DNA of 64,000 nt from Linanthus parryae (Eukaryota > Streptophyta > Magnoliopsida > Ericales > Polemoniaceae): the NCBI GenBank assembly GCA_023055425.1, contig JALGPY010000010.1:16341363-16405362 (forward strand), given 5' to 3'. Positions 54,576 through 64,000 of this stretch are shown one piece after another; position 1 is the stretch's first letter; the number at the start of each line of letters is the position of its first letter. A program made the position numbers and the translations under genes. The notes under the pieces are model-generated. The model did not search any database. It was not told where the DNA came from and worked only from the letters and a program-made list of their open reading frames with translations.

Positions 54576-57500
54576 ATGTCGACGACCAAAAAGATTAGAC
54601 GATCGGGCCGGCTCAGTCCACTAAAAGCAGCAGTGGACATTTCGTCGTCCGGAAATCATGGTGAGAGTTGTCCTACGTTATTGAAACTTTTATGTCTTCA
54701 CATATTATCGACTCATACTGCAGATATTTCCTTTCTTGTGTAGTTACAGAAACTGGGTCAAGAAAAGTTTCTACAAGCTCGCAGAACGTCCAGGACAGAA
54801 AGAATCATTATGTTGGTGGTGCTGCTGCAGCGCAGAAGGTGAAGATAGAGGTGATATGTTATGTTCTGTTAGCGTGAACGCTTATTTATATGTAACAAGC
54901 AGTGTTTATTTTCATTTTATGTTAGGCTTTTTGTAACTTAAATATTTTAATAGCTATAAATCTTTACCTGTATCTCACAACGTGGTTAATGCAGAAAATT
55001 GCCCAAGGCAATCCAACGAAGGGGTTGGCCAAGCTCGACGGCACTGGCAGCCATCGTGGTTAGTATGACCCTTCCTCTGTATTTGATGCATCCTTACTGT
55101 ATCTGCTGTGCTTAATCTTACAATTCTGTTTTGTAATTCTTAGTCCCTGCAGGATCGCATGTGCTGAGAAGCAGCACTTCCAATATTTCTGAAGGCGTAC
55201 AAACGCAGAAGGCTGTCTCGGAAAGATAGAATAGTTTGGGCAGCGATGGCCTAAATGGAAGTGCTGACGCTGGTGATGGAGGGGTTACATCGCAGGTATA
55301 TCTGTGAAACTGACGATATTTTTATCTTATTGGAATTGCATTGCTTCCTCACATCTAATTGTTGTTAATTTAGAATAAGGCGTATAATGTACCACCCGGT
55401 TTTTTGATGGAACGGGCTAAAGCAAAAAACCTTGAAAGATTGAATGTTGCGAGGAAGTTGAATGTCGACCAAGAGGGTAAGTTGTAACAGTAGGCTAATA
55501 CATTTAATTAGCATTTCAATCTTGTGTGCATTTGGAAGGGAAACTAAATCACTTTGGGAATTAGGTTCTATCTAATAGGTACTATCGTCTATTTTGGCAG
55601 CTATGAATCAGGCAAAGAAGTTGAAGAGTGCCAGTTCCGGCATGGTTCCGGGAACCACAGCAAGTATTAAGGTGATCAGGTCTATAATTGTTTTTTTTTA
55701 ATATTCATAGTAATCTTGAAATGTGACGTTTTTTGTGCAAACGTTGTAGGTCATACCACCTGTGGAACAGCAAGCTAAATCCCCGAACGAGAAAGGTAAC
55801 AGTAATGTTGGCGGTGGTCATACAAAAGCCGTGAAGAGGGCTACGTCTACTGAGCATGGACGCCGCAGTTTCTGGCCAACATCCAGGTAATCTAGATGAT
55901 GTTTGAACCAAGTTACAACCCCTGTTTTGTTCAATATTACTATACTTTTTAAATGTACCATTTTTCGTGCAAATGCTGTAGGTTTTACCAACAGCCAATC
56001 AACACCGTAAATCCCCGCGCGGTAATGCTGCAGCTGTTCATGGGGTTCCAGGACCAGCTGACAAGAGATCTCCATCTACTGCAGCTCCGGCAGAGCTGTT
56101 TCCCTCAAACACAGAGGTAATGTAGATCATGTTTGAACCAATTTACATCGTCCCTGTTTTCTTCCATATTACTGTTAGGCTTGAAATGTAACCTTTACGT
56201 GCAAACGTTATAGGTTTTACCACCTGTGATCCAGAAACGCAAATCCCCCAGTGGGAAAGGAAGGACTGTTGAGGGGGTAATGGTCAAGCCCAAAATAGGT
56301 CTACGCCTAAGGCTGCAGTGGCGGAGGAGATTCTATCTGACAGTGAGGTATATGTGTGATATGAAGAACCAGTCATGGATTATATTATGGATTTCGATAT
56401 TTCTTTTAAATGCGATCGATGGTTTTGCTCACTTGATTTATGACATGTTTCCTTTTGATTCCTAGTTGATAAGAAGATCTGTTGAAAGGCTTTCTCAACC
56501 GAATGGTAACATTATATCCATTTCCGCTTATATTGTACTTGTATTTGGTTTGGTGGTTTTTGGTTGTTGGTGCTTTTACCTAGCCAGTGATTCCTGTTGT
56601 CATTTGCAGTTGCAGTGGGATCAAGAGGATTGAAAAGGAAGCACATAAAAGACTCGTACAGTTTGGTCGACGAGGTGGGTATTTTTGAATGATTACTGAA
56701 TTTGAAGATTGGTGATTGTCGTACATGAACTCGGTAGGTCTATGTCTTATTGCAGGCTGATGAGGAATCATAGGAAATTGAAGGACGGTCGCCGCCATTG
56801 ACTAGAGGCCGCAAGACTGTTGACATGACAATGGGAGAGTTGAATGCCGGTGAAATGGCTGCTAATGTCAGTACTTAGACAGTTAACATGCATTTTTTGT
56901 TTTTTGTTCGTCGTCTTTCTTTTTTAATTATTTCTTCAGCAGAGGTTTGAATGTTTTCTTGCAGAACGTGACGTCCCATGCTACAATACCGAGGAGATCG
57001 CAGCGGCTTCAACAAGTTGGGTCCCCCTCGTGCCCCAGGCCCCCCTTTACGCCGGTGGCTCAATCCGCCCCTACACAGAATGACGCAGGGGCCCCACCTA
57101 CATCGAGTACGTATCTCATTCTCTTAACCCACCTAATATAACTAATTAGTAAATAATTATATTGTGGCAGGTCCGCCTTCAAGCAGAAGAGGAAGAGGCG
57201 TGAACCGTGGCCTTTCAACAAGGAAGAAATTGGGCGAGGGAGGGAAGTTATATGTGAACATCCCTCTTGGCAAGAAGAAGCCAGTTGGCGAAAATGCGAA
57301 GGAGGTCACTGCAGAGGTGGGTATAGCAATGCGGAAGAATGCACCACTGGACAAGTCTGGGTGGAAAGATATGGACGAGGTTGACCTGAAACCCATATAT
57401 GATCATCTTCAAGTAAGTGACGTAAAATACGTGTGAACATATTTTTCCTGCAATTACTTTCTGTGAATGTGTACTTATGACCACATATCTTGTCGTATGC

Positions 57501-58607
57501 AGGGTCTGTTTGACCTCTACTTCAACTGAAAAACCACTTTGCGGACCATCAATTATATGGAAAAGGAAGCTTATAGTGAGTACCGTTATAAGCTGCACAC
57601 ACACTTCAAGAACTTTCGCACCCCTGCTGAAGCAATTCAAACCCAGCACCAAGTGTCTCCCAGGAGCAGTGGGAAAAAGTGTGCGCACTTTTTCAGACAG
57701 ATGGGTGGAAGGTAAAATATTGAGTGCTTTTTCATTGCAGCAAACTAATTTAGGTTCGCTTTTGACTTCATGTCCACTATTACGTCATTGCAGTGTAGGA
57801 GTGACAGGGCTAAGTTGAACCGATCAAAAGTCAAAAAACTTTCTACCGCAGGTTCAAAGTCCATTGTCCAGCGTTTATATGAGATAGTAAGTTCCATGTC
57901 ATCCGCTCTTTCGCATCAGTTTATGAGTTTCACAGCTAGAACTTATTTCCGTATGAAATATTTATTTGGAATATTATCTTGTGCAGGAGAACCCCTTCCT
58001 TATCGACAGCTACAAAACGACACACACCAGGAAGAACTCCGGGACATGGATAAGTGCGGATGCGGAGGAAAAGCACGTTAGTTTCGTAATTCCCTCGCCA
58101 TGTTTTATTTTATATGCTATGGTGTTAAGATTTTATTCTTTGTTTAAACTACAGAGAAGGATGGTGGAGATGCGGGATAATGATACGGAGAGGTTGCTGA
58201 CCGAAGATAAGATAGTGGAGATGGTTGTTGGGGGCAGGAGTGGATTTGTAGCGGGATATGGTGATGGTCAGCTCACGAGGACTTCATTCAAGTTTCAAGA
58301 AGGCATGGAGGCTAATGAGTCCAGGGTTGCTGAAGCACAAAGGATGGCTGAAGCTGCTGAGCTTAGGGAACATGTTGCAGAGAAAGGCGTTGAGGAGGCC
58401 AGTAGAAGAGCGGAGGAGGCTGAGAAAAAGGAAAAGGAAGCGGAGAAAAATGTTGAAGAGGAAGTGAGAAGGGCAAATGAATATGTCAACCTTATGACCG
58501 GAATGGAAGAACGACTTAAGAACATGGAGTCCTTGATGGCCAACCAGCTGATGGTCGAGAAGACGTCGAGTGGGCATCATTCTTCATCATCTTCAGAGGA
58601 TTATTAA
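54576..58607 (+). pseudogene. CACTA second gene: Transposase_24/TNPA-like protein, many exons
   Basis: Starts MSTTKKIRRSGRLSPLKAAV at 54576. Consensus GT-AG exons include 54576-54660, 54750-54838, 54995-55058, 55153-55295, 55374-55476 and 55601-55671, then three tandem exon copies (55750-55886, 55982-56116, 56214-56347). The conserved domain begins near 57176: KLGEGGKLYVNIPLGKKKPV, GENAKEV, RKNAPLDKSGWKDMDEVD, then KTTHTRKNSGTWISADAEEK, TEDKIVEMVVGGRSGFV and TRTSFKF (to about 58300). This matches the plant transposase family PF03004. The C-terminus (58310-58607) is an alanine/glutamate-rich coiled coil, serine-rich at the end. TNPA-type proteins bind CACTA subterminal repeats. In-frame stops appear in exon 4 (TAG near 55228), near 56775 (TAG) and near 57526 (TGA), so this copy is probably non-functional unless exon borders differ. 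Confidence 0.75.
55700..56400 (+). repeat. Triplicated exon-intron unit, period 232 bp
   Basis: Acceptors at 55749, 55981 and 56213 are exactly 232 bp apart. Each unit contains CGTGCAAACGTTRTAG/GT-type acceptor sequence, an exon starting GTTTTACCACC-like and AAATCCCC, and after the donor ATGTTTGAACCAA. Three copies are diverged but collinear. Confidence 0.88.
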
Positions 58608-59164
58608 GGTAATTTAAATGTCAATTTTCATTTCAGTATGTGAATAAATGACATGTTGGGTATGCTGTGTAGATAAATTAAATTTTAGTTGTTTTCGTGT
58701 ATGCATGACGTTTGTGGCACTTTTAATTTGGATTTAGTTGAAAGTGATGTCTCCCAGTACGTCCAGGATATATGAAACTAATTAAGTTAGTTGATAATGT
58801 GACCTCCAAATTCATTTTTACGAAACTCAATTTTAAAGTATACCATGGCTCTAGGCTTATTGTGTTTCGTTTTACCGGGTGAAATAACTCTTCGCGTCTC
58901 GTTTTGGACAGCTTTGTTACTTAACGCTGTGTTGTTCTTGTCGATTACGCGTGGAACATGCAATTCCACCAGTTGGCTGATCGATATCTATTTATATGGT
59001 TGCAACAGTTGAGTAATTGTGAGAATTTAAGTAGTTGTGTCTTCAGGACAAAATTAAACAAAAAGTTCGGGAAAATAACATAAAATAAAACAACAGTAAG
59101 AACAGAAAATAGAAGTTTGGCTAGTGCTGGAGCTTGGGGTTTGATGGCTCCGCATTGTCGTCCT
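58608..59164. repeat. Spacer with a diverged copy of CACTA 5' intron sequence
   Basis: About 58635-59040 aligns with 38430-38830 in the same direction through GACATGTTGGGTATGCTG, TGGATTTAG, AGTTAGTTGATA, AAATTCAT and GAAATAACTCTTCGCGTCTC. No coding is seen. Confidence 0.6.
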
Positions 59165-59587
59165 TCACTTGTTCATCGGGGTCTCAAGATTTGTCCCGGA
59201 AGCCCCCCCCCCTCCTGTGTATCTCTTCTTCATCTTCCGCAATATCTCATATCTTCTTGCATATCTCATCAGCGGGCCTTCCTCAAGCCTATATCTCTTA
59301 TTCTTAAACAACCCGACAGCAGGCTCGTTTTCACTGCTTGAATCGTCATTTGAGATGATTATTGGAACATCCACACAGGACCCTCGCAGTCTTGTGAAAG
59401 GAATGGTGACCTCCTCCTCTTCACGCAGGCATTTGCGAATGGGTTCCATGGTAAGAAGATTCCGGGGAGGGGATTTGCTATGTCTGAGAATGAAATGGAG
59501 GTTACAAATTAAATAGGGAGGGTAGGTCATTAACCTATCATCAATTTTGGGAATTCGAACAGTTGCATTCATTGTTTGTGGGTGCAT
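59165..59587 (-). CDS. Unknown 140-aa ORF on the opposite strand of the CACTA element
   Basis: ATG at 59587 (MHPQTMNATVRIPKIDDRL). No recognised family. Residues 60-100 are acidic and serine-rich (REEEEVTIPFTRLRG, ISNDDSSSENEPAVG); the C-terminus is basic with Y, R and K (RYRLEEGPLMRYARRYEILR, KKMKKRYTGGGG). It is the only sizeable minus-strand frame in this part of the element and is uninterrupted. The plus strand is also open for 115 codons here (59169-59516), so the choice of strand is not secure. It could be an accessory gene, captured sequence or chance. Confidence 0.35.
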   Translation of the reverse strand: MHPQTMNATVRIPKIDDRLMTYPPYLICNLHFILRHSKSPPRNLLTMEPIRKCLREEEEVTIPFTRLRGSCVDVPIIISNDDSSSENEPAVGLFKNKRYRLEEGPLMRYARRYEILRKMKKRYTGGGGASGTNLETPMNK

Positions 59588-60369
59588 ATATGCATGGTTA
59601 TTACTGATTGGTGGTTGTTATGATGTTCATTTACGAGGCATGCATTAAGCTCATTCATGATGAGGTAGTGGCGGGTATGTGAAAAGTTTCAGTTGTTGTA
59701 ATTCATTGAACATTAATTTAAATATTAGGTGAACCACATACTTGTTTTACAACGTCCGGTGTTTGTGAATACTTCTCTTTGATACTTTTTCTGCTTTTGG
59801 ACCTGCGAGGTTTTGTATGTCATGCATACAAACAGCAGCATTTTAGTCTCGTTCCCCTCGTCGTGTTCAATTTTCATGAACTGTTTTTTTAACTTTTTTC
59901 ATGGACTGTTATTTATTTTCTTCTGCTTTTTTGAAATCACAGCAATTATGTCAATTACAGCTCCGTCAGCAGCAGCAGCAGCACATCCATATGCTCATCA
60001 CGTCTTCTTGCGCCAACACATAAACACTTCTCCGCCATCATTTTGAGGTACAATGGTTAAAGAAATCTGAACAGTGTTTTGAATTTAGAGGAATTGTTCT
60101 GGACATGCATCGTAACTAATTTTTGGAGGAAGTTTGTGTGTGGATGTGTATATGGCCGGATTTTTGTGGCTTGTTTCGAACAATTGAATTTTGTAACTGT
60201 ACGTTGGTGTAAGTTTGGTTGCATTAAGCTTCGAGTGAAAACTAGTATTTTGCAATTGTTGGTGTTGTATGTGTGTGTGCATGGGTGATCAAAAATAATC
60301 ACCTAGCTACTGGTTTTTTTAATTTATTTTATGAGCAGATTCAAGAAATTTGTGAGATAGGCAACTACG

Positions 60370-60907
60370 TCAGTTGTCTTCTATGAGGAACACCAAAATA
60401 AAAATACGACCAGGAAGTCTGTCGACAAATACATATTACGACGATTAAACTGGTAGTGAAAATGAAATTAAAAAAAAAAGACACAATCGAATAAAACTAA
60501 CAACGACGAGTAAAGTAGTCTGCATTATACCTACGACAGGAATATGTAGTCGATAAAGTTGTCGGCATTAGTTTTTTAAGAAGATTAAATGGTCGCCGTG
60601 TGGTCGGAAAAAGATTAACGACTAAATAAGTTTGTTGAAATATTCGTCGGCAAAAGTTTTGACCACATAGTATAATGGTCGGTAAGTCGTCGGCAAAATA
60701 TTAATGACGAAAAGATGTGGTCGGCAATAGTGGTCGGTAAAAAACTTTTACCGACCACTGGGAAAAGTTGTCGCACTGTCGAACTAACGACGGGGCTATT
60801 CCGACGCTTTTTGGACGAACATTTCTCGTCGTCTTTTCATTCTAACGACGATATTTCGTGTTTTAAAGACGAGTTTACTCGTCGTAATAAACCGATTTTT
60901 TGTAGTG
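60370..60907 (+). repeat. CACTA 3' subterminal repeats and terminal inverted repeat
   Basis: Dense short motifs, ACGACGA/TCGTCGT, GTCGGCAA and GGTCGGTAA, fill the last 540 bp. A perfect 14-bp inverted repeat with a 3-base loop lies at 60729-60759. The terminus is TTTTTTGTAGTG at 60896-60907, followed by TAT. These are the expected transposase and TNPA binding zones. Confidence 0.8.
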
Positions 60908-60922
60908 TATAGTGATACAATA

Positions 60923-61329
60923 TGTTGGATTTGTCTCTAATTCCGCAAGACGAATCGTGTACCCGATGCGTCTGATTTCTCCTCTGAGGAGGTGATCTCT
61001 GAGGAGGTGATAGCTTGGGCTTGGTTGGATTGTCCACCTCCTCTAGATTAGTATAAATAGAGGTGCTAGATATTGTTTTATTTAGAAGTTCAACTCATGA
61101 GTGGCACACATGTTTAGTGTGTAGGAGAATTGAGAGGCTTGTAGAGAAAATTGTGGGTGTACGGCTTTCGTACTAGTGAAAATTCTTTCTTGCCCCGTGC
61201 ACGTAGCCAATTTGCTGAAGCACATTAAATATTGTGTTTTATATTTTCTCGTTCTCCATATCGCGTGTTCGTTAAGTGATCGTGTTTGATATTCCATTAC
61301 GCGGAATTTCGACGTGATAAATCGCAACA
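60923..61329 (+). repeat. Copia 2, 5' LTR
   Basis: The 407-bp LTR has the perfect short inverted ends TGTTG and CAACA. AGTATAAATAGAGG at about 61051-61064 is a good TATA box, giving transcription into the element. Repeated CTGAGGAGGTGAT at about 60984-61010 may be enhancer-like. The partner LTR is outside the window. Confidence 0.8.
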
Positions 61330-61343
61330 AGTGGTATCATAGC

Positions 61344-61960
61344 TAGGTTACGATCCGGGTATACACGCGACAAGAACGGATACGAGATTATAAAGTTTCC
61401 AGCGACGACGAGATGCTTGCGGCGGCGGCGATTTTTGTTCTTGAAGAGCTCCAACAACGGGACTAGCGGCACGTGGGTTGAGAAGAACAAGGAGCAGCAG
61501 TGGTGTCAAAGGAGCTGAAGCGGCAGCGACGGAGTCACTAGGCAGCGGCGGTGTTAACAGCGGTGGCGACGAAGTTTTTCCACTATTGGCGGCGGCAAAA
61601 GCTTCCAAAGGTAGTACGTTAACACCTTGGTCGTTCTAGGTTGATTTTGTGTTGAAACCGCCAAGTTTTTGTGTTGTTTGTCGTGACTTTGAAGAAGGAA
61701 ACAACACAAAAATGCAGCAGCTGGGTTCTTTGTGCGTGAGGAAGAAGAAGACCATGAGGAATTATCATGTGCTTTGCGGGTGCGGCTGGGCGCGTGTCTG
61801 AAACGCTCGTTGTGTGGTCCAAATTGTTTTGGACGTATCTTGGACTCCAGGAATCCGTTTGACTTGGAAAAAGAGTCAAACCCTAGGTTTTTGGGTGTTC
61901 AGGACGCATTGGCGGTGTCGGATTCTGCAGAATTTTGACGGAAATTTGCAGATTGGTGTG
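61344..61960 (+). other. Copia 2 untranslated leader
   Basis: GC-rich leader between primer site and gag with GGCGGC-type triplets (61410-61600), which create alanine/serine-rich spurious ORFs on the other strand. Short upstream ORFs are present. No feature is supported. Confidence 0.5.
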
Positions 61961-63313
61961 ATGACGGTGAAAAGTTCTAGTTTCGTGATTGAACAATTCA
62001 ATGGCCACAACGTTTTCACTCTATGGCACCAGCAAGTGAAAAGTATGTTGACACGGGAAGGTCTTATCAAGGCTCTCACGAAGAAAAAGTTCGAAAAGCT
62101 AGCGGGTGTGATAGATGACAAGTGGGAGGAGTGGCGAATAACACGATCCAGCTATATCTCGGTAAAAGTACGCTCCGGGAATTCATCAATGAGACGGATC
62201 CGTACGAGCTGTGGACGAAGTTGGAGAGCAGGTATAAGTCCAAGTCATTGAAGAGTCGACTATTCTTGAAACAACATGTGTATGCGCTGCATATGGCCGA
62301 AGGGAAGGATTTTATGGAACACTTGGATGAGTTCAACAGGGTTCTAAGAGAGCTGAATGCGGTCGAGGCAAAGATTGAAAAAGAAGATCAAGCAATTCTC
62401 TTGTTAGTTTCCCTACCTCCTTTGTATGAACACATCAAGACTACATTGATGTATGGGAAGGATACTATCAAGTTAGATGAGGTGGTCTCTACTCTTATTT
62501 CCCATGAGTCGGTAAGGAAAAAGAAGAACGACAAGACGCAACTTGATGGAATCATGGCTACATCAGAGGGAAGTCAAGATCGTGGAAGAAGATAACAGAA
62601 CGAGCCTCATAGGAGGGGACGTTCCAAATCCAGAGGTGATGACTACAAGCCCCAATGTTTCTTTTGTAGTCAAGAAGGACATATTCGAAAGCATTGTGAG
62701 AAGTACAAAGCGGTGAGGAAGATGAATCAACCATCAGTGGCAGCAGTCATTCAGAAGTCTGACAGTGATGAAGATTAAGTGGATGTGATGACAGTCACTT
62801 CAGGTAATAAGAACTCAGATTGGATTTTAGATTATGGATGTTTGTTTCACATGTGTGCAGCGAGGGAGCAGTTTGCAACTTATCAAGCTTGTGATGGGGG
62901 TACTGTCAAGATGGCTAACAACTCGACTAGTAAAGTTGTTGGTATGGGTACAGTAAGGTTTCGTAAGCTTGATGGGAGGATCTTGGGGATGACGGGGTGA
63001 GACATGTGCCAGATTTGCGAAAGAATCTGATCTCATTGGGAATGTTGGATAGTAAGGGTTGTAGAGTCTCGATTCAAGGTGGAGGAGTTGAGGTTGTGTC
63101 TACAACAGACAAGAGTGTGCTGCATGGGAAATCGGTTGATAGTCTGTACAAAATTGTGGGGAGTGTTGTGACATATGGATCTTTTTTCACACAAGAGGCA
63201 AGGAGTATAGAACGGCTAGATACGCATGTGGGGCGTATGAATGAACAAGGGATGCAGCTAAGGATATGCACCAAGAAAGGACGCGGAGGTGCACGAGGTG
63301 GAAGTGCAAGGGA
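61961..63313 (+). pseudogene. Copia 2 gag-protease polyprotein, truncated
   Basis: ATG at 61961 gives MTVKSSSFVIEQFNGHNVF, the usual Tork gag start, then LWHQQVKSMLTREGL. After a frame change near 62120 it continues NNTIQLYLGKSTLREF, ELWTKLESRYKSKSL, LFLKQHVYALHMAEGKDFME and ILLLVSLPPLYEHIKTTLMY (UBN2 gag). A CCHC knuckle CFFCSQEGHIRKHC is at about 62656-62697. The protease motif is SDWILDYGCLFHMC (near 62821), where the family has DSG, so the serine after the catalytic aspartate is tyrosine. Stops follow GRR (62593) and SDED (62776), and a one-base shift occurs near 62997 before VRHVPDLRKNLISLG. The pre-integrase motif (IERLDTHVGRMNEQGMQL) is degraded and the frame ends in the next element. 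Confidence 0.88.
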
Positions 63314-64000
63314 TGTGACGCCCCGGAACCCAGGGGTCAATTTAGGATAGAATAGTGAGCAAATACAATTCGGCACGACGATCCAACCGGCGCCACCTGC
63401 GGCTCAACACCGCTGTAACCAAAACAAAGACTCGTCGCCCGAACCGGTACAGTCTGAGCCACCAACTCAGGTACCAAACATAATATCACATTTCAATAAA
63501 ACATATTCATTTACTTCATGAATATGTTTACAAATTTTATGTGATTCACGATTGAAAATACTAATTTTATAAAAGAATGTGTTTACAAATAATCTGATAC
63601 CATAATCCAAATAACAAGCTGTAATCAAATCTAATAAAGCTATCACTTCAATTACACCATCGGATCCATCCACCATAACCTGCAAACACTGTTAGGGGGT
63701 GAGCTCGCGCCCAGTAGGTCGTTCACCGCAACAGTAAGGTGAAATGCAATAAACAATATAATTATAGCAGGTTACACACAATAGCACATAATAATCCTTT
63801 AGCACATAATAGCATGAGAACAGATAATAACAACAATAAATGAATCGACATGTATATAACACGAAGCATGCTCATAAACCTTAAGCGATAATAATATTGT
63901 AAACTACATAACCCCCAACCTCAATAATAGTATCTGATAACGACTTTGAGATAATAAAAGCAGCTCCAAGTATAGAATAACCTCAGTATGTCTCTCTCAC
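63314..64000. mobile_element. Probable LTR of another retrotransposon, running off the window
   Basis: TGTGACGCCCCGGAACCC at 63314 interrupts the Copia 2 reading frame abruptly. TGTGAC/CGCCCC starts are common for plant Gypsy LTRs. The rest is non-coding with a GC-rich patch GAGCTCGCGCCCAGTAGGTC near 63701 and AT-rich flanks. Without the other end, orientation and family cannot be settled. Confidence 0.45.

Larger units (their letters stand above)
37349..60907 (+). mobile_element. Large CACTA (En/Spm) DNA transposon with nested Gypsy element
   Basis: The right terminus ends TTTTTTGTAGTG, the complement of CACTACAAAAAA. The left terminus begins CACGACAACAG, a diverged version. Both are flanked by TAT (37346-37348 and 60908-60910), the 3-bp duplication of CACTA elements. 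Subterminal regions (37349-37570; 60370-60907) are dense in CGAC/GTCG motifs, the usual binding zones for TNPA-type protein. Inside are a TNP2 transposase gene and a Transposase_24-like gene on the plus strand. The insertion breaks a LINE RNase H region. Without the 6.6-kb Gypsy element it is about 16.9 kb. The left terminus is the weaker boundary because its inverted repeat is mutated. Confidence 0.82.
60923..63313 (+). mobile_element. Tork-like Copia element (Copia 2), truncated by another insertion
   Basis: The 5' LTR (60923-61329) is bounded by TGTTG and CAACA. TGGTATCATAGC at 61332-61343 is a one-base variant of the initiator tRNA-Met primer site. A long leader precedes gag at 61961. Gag, knuckle and protease follow, and the pre-integrase region breaks off at 63313 where another LTR-like sequence begins. 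Integrase, reverse transcriptase and the 3' LTR are not in the window. The 5' end lies 15 bp beyond the CACTA target duplication. Confidence 0.85.

Noticed and set aside
57248..57688. 146-aa minus-strand ORF
   Set aside because: It is antisense to the conserved Transposase_24-like exons on the plus strand.
61348..61608. Alanine/serine/proline-rich minus-strand ORF
   Set aside because: It arises from GGCGGC-type triplets in the Copia 2 leader and has no domain.

Overview
This window is plant nuclear DNA made mostly of transposable elements nested in one another. A flowering plant, probably a eudicot, is suggested by a decayed two-domain B3 (REM-type) gene, a nuclear tRNA-Ala(UGC), short (CCCTAAA)n tracts, and the element families present: CACTA, Athila-like Gypsy, SIRE-like and Tork-like Copia, plant LINEs, a Helitron and a Harbinger-like MITE. 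I cannot name the species. No clearly intact host protein gene was found. All boundaries were read by eye.

Left part (1-7959): a decayed REM B3 gene lies at 1502-2449 and an unidentified coiled-coil coding fragment at 4147-4416. A putative 3.3-kb Helitron (4462-7805) was inserted between A and T and carries a well-formed tRNA-Ala.

First nest (7960-27650): an Athila-like, minus-strand Gypsy element with 1.76-kb LTRs and CCGCA target duplications. It keeps gag and a protease-like region but no reverse transcriptase. A 10.8-kb minus-strand Copia element (8319-19144, target duplication AGCGC) sits in its left LTR, and a MITE (20868-21704, target duplication TAA) sits in its internal region. The Copia encodes gag-pol with frameshifts plus an extra ORF after pol, and is peppered with a 12-bp palindrome.

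Middle (27651-37348): an unknown 168-aa ORF, a stretch without recognisable genes, then a head-to-tail minus-strand LINE cluster. This holds a severely truncated tail (30775-30967), a near full-length but decayed LINE (30968-about 36545), and the RNase H end of a third LINE (about 36546-37348).

Second nest (37349-60907): a 23.6-kb plus-strand CACTA (En/Spm) element inserted in that third LINE, flanked by TAT. It contains an RNase H1 hybrid-binding (viroplasmin-like) ORF, a 120-bp satellite rich in W-box cores, a TNP2-type transposase gene with stops and frameshifts, and a multi-exon Transposase_24/TNPA-like gene with a triplicated exon. A second Athila-like Gypsy element (47165-about 53796) splits the transposase gene. 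It has a 5' LTR, primer site and protease-like ORF but apparently no 3' LTR.

Right end (60908-64000): 15 bp beyond the CACTA begins a Tork-like Copia element with a 407-bp LTR. Its polyprotein is cut in the pre-integrase region by a further element starting at 63314, which runs off the window.
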